64,000 nt of DNA from assembly GCA_017939795.1 (NCBI GenBank), contig JAGBAA010000036.1:1-64000 (forward strand), written 5' to 3'. Source of the DNA: Thermoguttaceae bacterium (GTDB lineage Bacteria > Planctomycetota > Planctomycetia > Pirellulales > Thermoguttaceae). A program made the position numbers and the translations under genes. Below the pieces are notes generated by a model. The model saw only the letters and a program-made list of their open reading frames with translations, ran no database searches and had not been told where the DNA came from. Each line of letters starts with the position of its first letter. Position 1 is the stretch's first letter. Shown here piece after piece: positions 60,319 to 64,000 of the stretch.

Positions 60319-61323
60319 TCAAACAGTCCCGGTCTCTCCGGAACGGGAAGTAAATGCCTGAAGGAATCCGACGGACGCAAACATCGCGACGCCGGCGATC
60401 AGAAGGGAGATGCCAAGTGCAGTAAATTCATGAGCCGGGGCGGGAGTATTTGCCGCACAGCCAACGACCGCACCGCCGCTGACCAGTCCGAGGATCCCAA
60501 AACACCGAATGCTCGCAAACCAGCCGGCAAGACCTTCATTTGCGGCGGACGGCATGGATCTTCTTTCCGGTTCTTTCCCGGCAAGCAGTTTTCCGAAAGG
60601 ATTTCCTTCATTCGGAGCCGTGAAATGAACGGCAGACGGTTTCTTTTCTTCATTCGAAAGGTTCTGTGCCGACGTACTCGAAGCAGAAGAAGTCTCCAAA
60701 ACGGAGGCAGAAGATCCGGTCTCCTGAACCGCGGAACGACACACTGAGCAGGACGAAACACTTTCAGAAACCGAGGCAAACGCTCCTCTCGGCGGAATGA
60801 ATGCCTGCGCCGCATCGGAATTCAGAAAACGCTCACGTTCTGCCGCAGCAGCAGTCCGTGAAACAACGGAGGCCGCAAATTGGGCTCCCGCAGACTCCTC
60901 AGACGGAGTCGATGAAATCGGGCAATTCTGGGACATTTCCGTTTCCCAATCCCGACTGGCCGAGTAGACCGGCGGTTCAGAGACATACGGATTTCCCTTT
61001 CGCACAAATGCCGCGGAAACTCTGGCAGACGTCTTTCCTGAAATCAAAGAGGAAGTACCGTCCTTCTGGCCGTCTTCACGTACAGTTCCTGCGTCGGATG
61101 AGATCCCGCGGCGCAGTTCCTGCTTGATCTTCGACTGGTAGTTCATGAAGTCCCGCGAAAAATTCGAATTATCCGCAGGCCGGCAGGCGTTCTGGAGCGT
61201 CTCTGAAGGAGCGTGAACATTCCGCGATCCGTCGAGCGATACATTTCGCAGACGCGCAAGAAAATCGCCGCTCTGCAAAGTCTGCTCTGAAGAACGATTC
61301 CGGGCAATATTCTGACTACTCAT
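60319..61323 (-). CDS. hypothetical Ser-rich protein with two C-terminal membrane spans
   Basis: 334 residues from MSSQNIARN (CAT 61321-61323, AGGAG upstream). Residues 1-255 are disordered and rich in Ser, Ala, Glu (SVSESVSSCSVCRSAVQETGSSASVLETSSASSTSAQ). One helical segment (FSRDFMNYQSKIKQELRRG) stands out. The C-terminus has a hydrophobic pair (CFGILGLVSGGAVVGCAA and GISLLIAGVAMFASVGFLQAF) with a short loop. No family recognised. It is divergent from the ketosynthase-like gene; the 300-base gap between them is A/T-rich. Confidence 0.65.
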   Translation of the reverse strand: MSSQNIARNRSSEQTLQSGDFLARLRNVSLDGSRNVHAPSETLQNACRPADNSNFSRDFMNYQSKIKQELRRGISSDAGTVREDGQKDGTSSLISGKTSARVSAAFVRKGNPYVSEPPVYSASRDWETEMSQNCPISSTPSEESAGAQFAASVVSRTAAAAERERFLNSDAAQAFIPPRGAFASVSESVSSCSVCRSAVQETGSSASVLETSSASSTSAQNLSNEEKKPSAVHFTAPNEGNPFGKLLAGKEPERRSMPSAANEGLAGWFASIRCFGILGLVSGGAVVGCAANTPAPAHEFTALGISLLIAGVAMFASVGFLQAFTSRSGETGTV

Positions 61324-61519
61324 TTTTTCACTCCTGATCTGCGTTTTGCCCCTTCGTTTCCAAATCCGGCATGGGGCCTCTTTCCAAATTATCGACAAAA
61401 TCTATCCAGTAAAATAAGAAAACTTTGCTGATTTTTCCAAATTTAACGATATTCCAAATAAAAAAACCAAAATAAGGCAAGAAAAACGTCTAAAAAAGGA
61501 AATTTATTTCTGGAACCCA

Positions 61520-61547
61520 TTGCAGAAGTTTCGTATTGTGGTAAAAT
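61520..61547 (+). promoter_or_regulatory. promoter of the ketosynthase-like gene (TTGCAG-16-TAAAAT)
   Basis: TTGCAG 61520-61525, 16 bases, TAAAAT 61542-61547, about 75 bases before the ATG. Confidence 0.55.
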
Positions 61548-61623
61548 AAGAGTAGGAAAAATCGTGTTTTTTCCCTGGTGGAAAGGAACGCATACTTCAA
61601 TAATTTACCCATAAAAAGAAAGC

Positions 61624-62955
61624 ATGAACGCATTCAGAACAGTCATCACAGGCATCGGAGTCGTGACTCCGTTTGGCAATTCGGTCGAATCCCTCAGTGA
61701 GGGGCTTTATTCCGGCGCGAATGCGGTGAAACCGCTTCCGGAAGAACTCGCGCTCCTGAACGATGTCGTCCGTTTTGGCTCTTTCTGTGAAGATTTTACG
61801 GGAGACATTGCAGACTTTGGCGAACTGGACAAAGAACTGAAGCGTAATGTCCGGAAAAGCTCCAAAATCATGTGCCGTGAAACGCAGATGGCCGTTGCCT
61901 GCGCACAGAAAGCGCTGAATGATGCGGGACTTCATTTCACCGAACCGCAGCAGCGGGTCGGCATGATGTACGGAAGCGACTACATGCTGTCGCAACCGGA
62001 AGCGACTTTTGGTGCGTTTGCCGCGTCTCGGGATGAGGCTGGTGAATTCGACATTCGGAATATGGGAACGGAAGGCAAAGAAAAGGTCGCGCCGCTCTGG
62101 CTGCTGGTCTGGCTTCCGAATATGCCGGCGTGCCATATTTCGATCCTGAATCAATTCATGGGTCCGAATGACTCCCTGACGATGAACGAATCGGCAGCGA
62201 ACGCGACGCTGAAATACGCACATGAAACGATCGCCCGCGGCTGGGCGGATCTGATGATCACCGGCGCAACGGGAACGCGTCTCCAGTCGATCCGTACGCC
62301 GCAGGTCGCTGTCTCGGAAATGATCGCTCCGAAAGACGCGGATCCGGAAACGGTCTGCTGTCCGTTCGACAAACGCCACGCAGGTCAGGTCCTTGGCGAA
62401 GGGGCTGGAACGCTGATCCTTGAATCATTGACGCACGCCCAGGAACGCGGTGCAAAGATCTACGGTGAATTTCTCGCTGGTGCCGATTCGATGGTCGGGA
62501 CCCATACGGACGATCTCACCCGCTTCAATCTGGTACCGGACTATCGCCAGGCATTCGTGAACGTTCTGCGAAAAGTCCTTCAGGATTCTGGAAAAACACC
62601 GGATGAGATCGGATTCATCCACGCCCACGCCCTCGGCGTTCCGGAAGTAGACCGTGCGGAAGCGGAAGCGATCCGTGAAGTGTTTGCATCCCGTTCGACG
62701 CCCATCCCGGTCGTTGCGGCAAAAGCAGCGTTCGGAAATCTTGGAGCCGGTGCAGGTGCGATCGAGCTGGTTGCCGGAATGGAAGCACTCCGCCGCGGAG
62801 TTCTGTTCCCGACGCGCAATTTCCAGGAACCTGCGGAAGGCTGCGAGCTGAATATCGTGACGGATTCCGAGACACCGGCGGGCGACTGCTTCATCAACCT
62901 GAGCACAAACTTCCAGGGACAAACTTCAGCAGCACTGATCGGTCGATGGAACTGA
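61624..62955 (+). CDS. ketosynthase-fold protein without the active-site Cys (FabF/CLF-like)
   Basis: 443 residues. The KAS II fold is clear: VITGIGVVTPFGNSVESL, MAVACAQKALNDAGL, RVGMMYGSDYM, HISILNQFMGPNDSLTMNESAANATLKYAHETIARGWADLMITGAT, PFDKRHAGQVLGEGAGTLILES, GFIHAHALGVPEVDRAEAEAI, VAAKAAFGNLGAGAGAIELVAG. The nucleophile block (normally TACASG) reads MNESAA, with Glu 189 (62188-62190) where Cys is expected. The first His of the triad is kept (HALG) and the second is Asn 372 (FGNLG for GH). It therefore cannot do normal condensation; chain-length factors and KSQ domains have comparable Cys replacements. It may be a decarboxylase or a partner subunit. No acyl carrier or partner KS gene lies in the window. 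Confidence 0.85.
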   Translation: MNAFRTVITGIGVVTPFGNSVESLSEGLYSGANAVKPLPEELALLNDVVRFGSFCEDFTGDIADFGELDKELKRNVRKSSKIMCRETQMAVACAQKALNDAGLHFTEPQQRVGMMYGSDYMLSQPEATFGAFAASRDEAGEFDIRNMGTEGKEKVAPLWLLVWLPNMPACHISILNQFMGPNDSLTMNESAANATLKYAHETIARGWADLMITGATGTRLQSIRTPQVAVSEMIAPKDADPETVCCPFDKRHAGQVLGEGAGTLILESLTHAQERGAKIYGEFLAGADSMVGTHTDDLTRFNLVPDYRQAFVNVLRKVLQDSGKTPDEIGFIHAHALGVPEVDRAEAEAIREVFASRSTPIPVVAAKAAFGNLGAGAGAIELVAGMEALRRGVLFPTRNFQEPAEGCELNIVTDSETPAGDCFINLSTNFQGQTSAALIGRWN

Positions 62956-63000
62956 ATCCTGCGATAACGTCCGCAGGTCTGCCATCCTGAAATTTCAAAA

Positions 63001-63032
63001 GAGACCGTCCCAGTCCGGCGGTCTCTTTTTTT
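63001..63032 (+). terminator. terminator after the ketosynthase-like gene
   Basis: GAGACCG (63001-63007) pairs with CGGTCTC (63019-63025), followed by TTTTTTT. A TTGACA at 63031 with AAATCT 17 bases on could start the next transcript. Confidence 0.85.
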
Positions 63033-63171
63033 GACAAAAAGACTTTGGGACGAAAATCTCCATGGGTCTTCGGAGATCCGGAGATTCAGAAATACTCAGA
63101 GGATCAGAAAGTCTGGAATCAGAGATCAGGAATCTGAAAATTTCAGAAAAATTTGGAAAGAATGGAACAAA

Positions 63172-63987
63172 ATGGAAAACGAGATCCGAAATCGTCTTGA
63201 ATTTGCCGTCAAACTTGCAGAAAAAGCCGGCGAAAACACGCTGAAATTTTTTCAGAAACAGAATTTTGAAGTGGAACTCAAAGCGGATGAGTCTCCCGTC
63301 ACGGTCGCGGACAAAGGGACGGAAAAACTCATGCGGGAATGGATCAGCGAAGCCTTTCCGCAGGATGAGATCCTTGGCGAAGAGTGGCCGACAAAACCCG
63401 GAACGAGCGGTTTTCGCTGGATCCTGGACCCGATCGACGGCACGAAAGCCTTCATTCACGGCGTACCGCTTTACGGAACGCTCATTGGTCTGACGTTTGA
63501 AGAAAAAGCGGTCGCGGGCGTGATCCGGATCCCGGCGCTGAATGAGTGCGTTTATGCGGCACTCGGCTCCGGAGCCTGGTACGTCAACGGAACGGAAGGA
63601 CCCGTCCCGGCACGGGTCTCGAACGTTCGGACACTCGGTGAGTCGCTGATCCTGACTACGGAAGAGAAGACATTCTACCAAACAGACCGCTACGAGAACT
63701 GGAAGGCACTCATGCTGCGTTCCCGACTGGCGCGAAACTGGGGTGACTGCTATGGGTATCTGCTCGTCGCGACTGGACGTGCTGAAGTCATGGTGGATCC
63801 GGAAATGAGCATCTGGGACACAGCAGCACTCATGCCGATCATTCTGGAAGCCGGCGGAACATTCACCGACTGGAAAAACGAACCGTCTTATACTTCGGGA
63901 GACTCCATCGCAACGAACGGACTCGTTCACGCGGAAGTGATGGAAACATTGGGAGTAAATGCCGGAGAAGCTGGCTGTGCAGAATAA
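63172..63987 (+). CDS. hisN: inositol-monophosphatase-family histidinol-phosphatase (HisN-like)
   Basis: 271 residues from MENEIRNRLEFAVKLAEKAGE (weak GGAA upstream). Li+-sensitive phosphatase fold with metal-site motifs: SPVTVADKGTEKLM, ILGEEWP (Glu), WILDPIDGTKAFIHGVPLYGTLIGL (D-P-I-D-G-T), NWGDCYGYLLVATGRAEVMVDPEMSIWDTAALMPIILEAGGTFTDW. The FIHGVPLYGTLIGL and WGDCYGY segments are those of HisN rather than of SuhB or CysQ, so histidinol phosphate is the likely substrate; this is family inference. The gene is complete, ending 13 bases before the window edge. Confidence 0.85.
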   Translation: MENEIRNRLEFAVKLAEKAGENTLKFFQKQNFEVELKADESPVTVADKGTEKLMREWISEAFPQDEILGEEWPTKPGTSGFRWILDPIDGTKAFIHGVPLYGTLIGLTFEEKAVAGVIRIPALNECVYAALGSGAWYVNGTEGPVPARVSNVRTLGESLILTTEEKTFYQTDRYENWKALMLRSRLARNWGDCYGYLLVATGRAEVMVDPEMSIWDTAALMPIILEAGGTFTDWKNEPSYTSGDSIATNGLVHAEVMETLGVNAGEAGCAE

Positions 63988-64000
63988 GCGGCACGTCAGG

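Noticed and set aside
1-64000. tRNA or rRNA genes
   Set aside because: No cloverleaf-type T-loop/acceptor combination or conserved rRNA segment was noticed on reading; a covariance-model scan would be needed to exclude a missed tRNA.

Overview
The window looks like a chromosome segment of a planctomycete (Planctomycetota, Pirellulales/Thermoguttaceae-like, perhaps gut-associated). This rests on family content read from the sequence: DUF1559 prepilin-like proteins with their C-terminal H..GG...ADGSV signature, a PEP-CTERM protein, a Ser/Thr kinase with a long acidic tail and one membrane span, an acidic HTH protein with a C-terminal membrane anchor, and a small secreted protein ending in a motif I know from planctomycetes. 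The lineage is inferred; no rRNA or tRNA gene was seen.

Region 1 (1-11.7 kb) is an accessory island: an array of RHS-type polymorphic-toxin tips. The first RHS gene runs in from the left and ends in a domain with an HExxH motif. After it come orphan tips. Four of them (starting at 3798, 5409, 8486 and 10004) join a short repeated leader in frame to a shortened RHS core and then, in three cases, to an unrelated C-terminal domain. Several copies keep a promoter (TTGACA, 17 bp, TAAACT-like) and a conserved ATG. Every RHS unit is followed by a small gene, and all of these partners carry a signal peptide or lipobox. One lone cytoplasmic immunity-like gene (Imm31-like) and one lone ankyrin gene are remnants of other units. 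One promoter copy carries a run of 13 G in its spacer.

Region 2 (12-34.6 kb) is chromosomal backbone: ruvB, a membrane protein, a GH127-type arabinofuranosidase followed by a DUF1559-tail protein, a PEP-CTERM/DUF1559 pair, rnhA, a DUF523 protein, a SLOG protein, a Tat-exported phosphoesterase, a GH78-like rhamnosidase, a dicarboxylate/amino-acid symporter, an SGNH hydrolase, recG and an atypical prepilin peptidase. The secreted glycosidases and esterase suggest life on plant or host glycans.

Region 3 (34.6-50.5 kb) holds a kinase / secreted paralogue of the kinase tail / HEAT-repeat operon, a histidine kinase with a haem-like CxxxCH motif, a Rho factor with a large Gly/Tyr/Arg/Asp-rich disordered insert behind a long leader, tcdA, a secreted planctomycete protein, dapB and a glycerophosphodiester phosphodiesterase.

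Region 4 (50.7-64 kb) holds a frameshifted GT2 glycosyltransferase with a membrane GT-C-like partner, an HTH/acidic/TM protein, a secreted DUF4832-like TIM-barrel protein, an NhaD-like antiporter with Ala-Pro and His/Cys-rich inserts, an RNase D with an altered metal ligand, a ketosynthase-fold protein lacking the active-site Cys, and a HisN-type phosphatase that ends just before the window edge.

Starts were chosen from Shine-Dalgarno sequences and signal peptides. All functions are read from motifs by eye; no database search was run.
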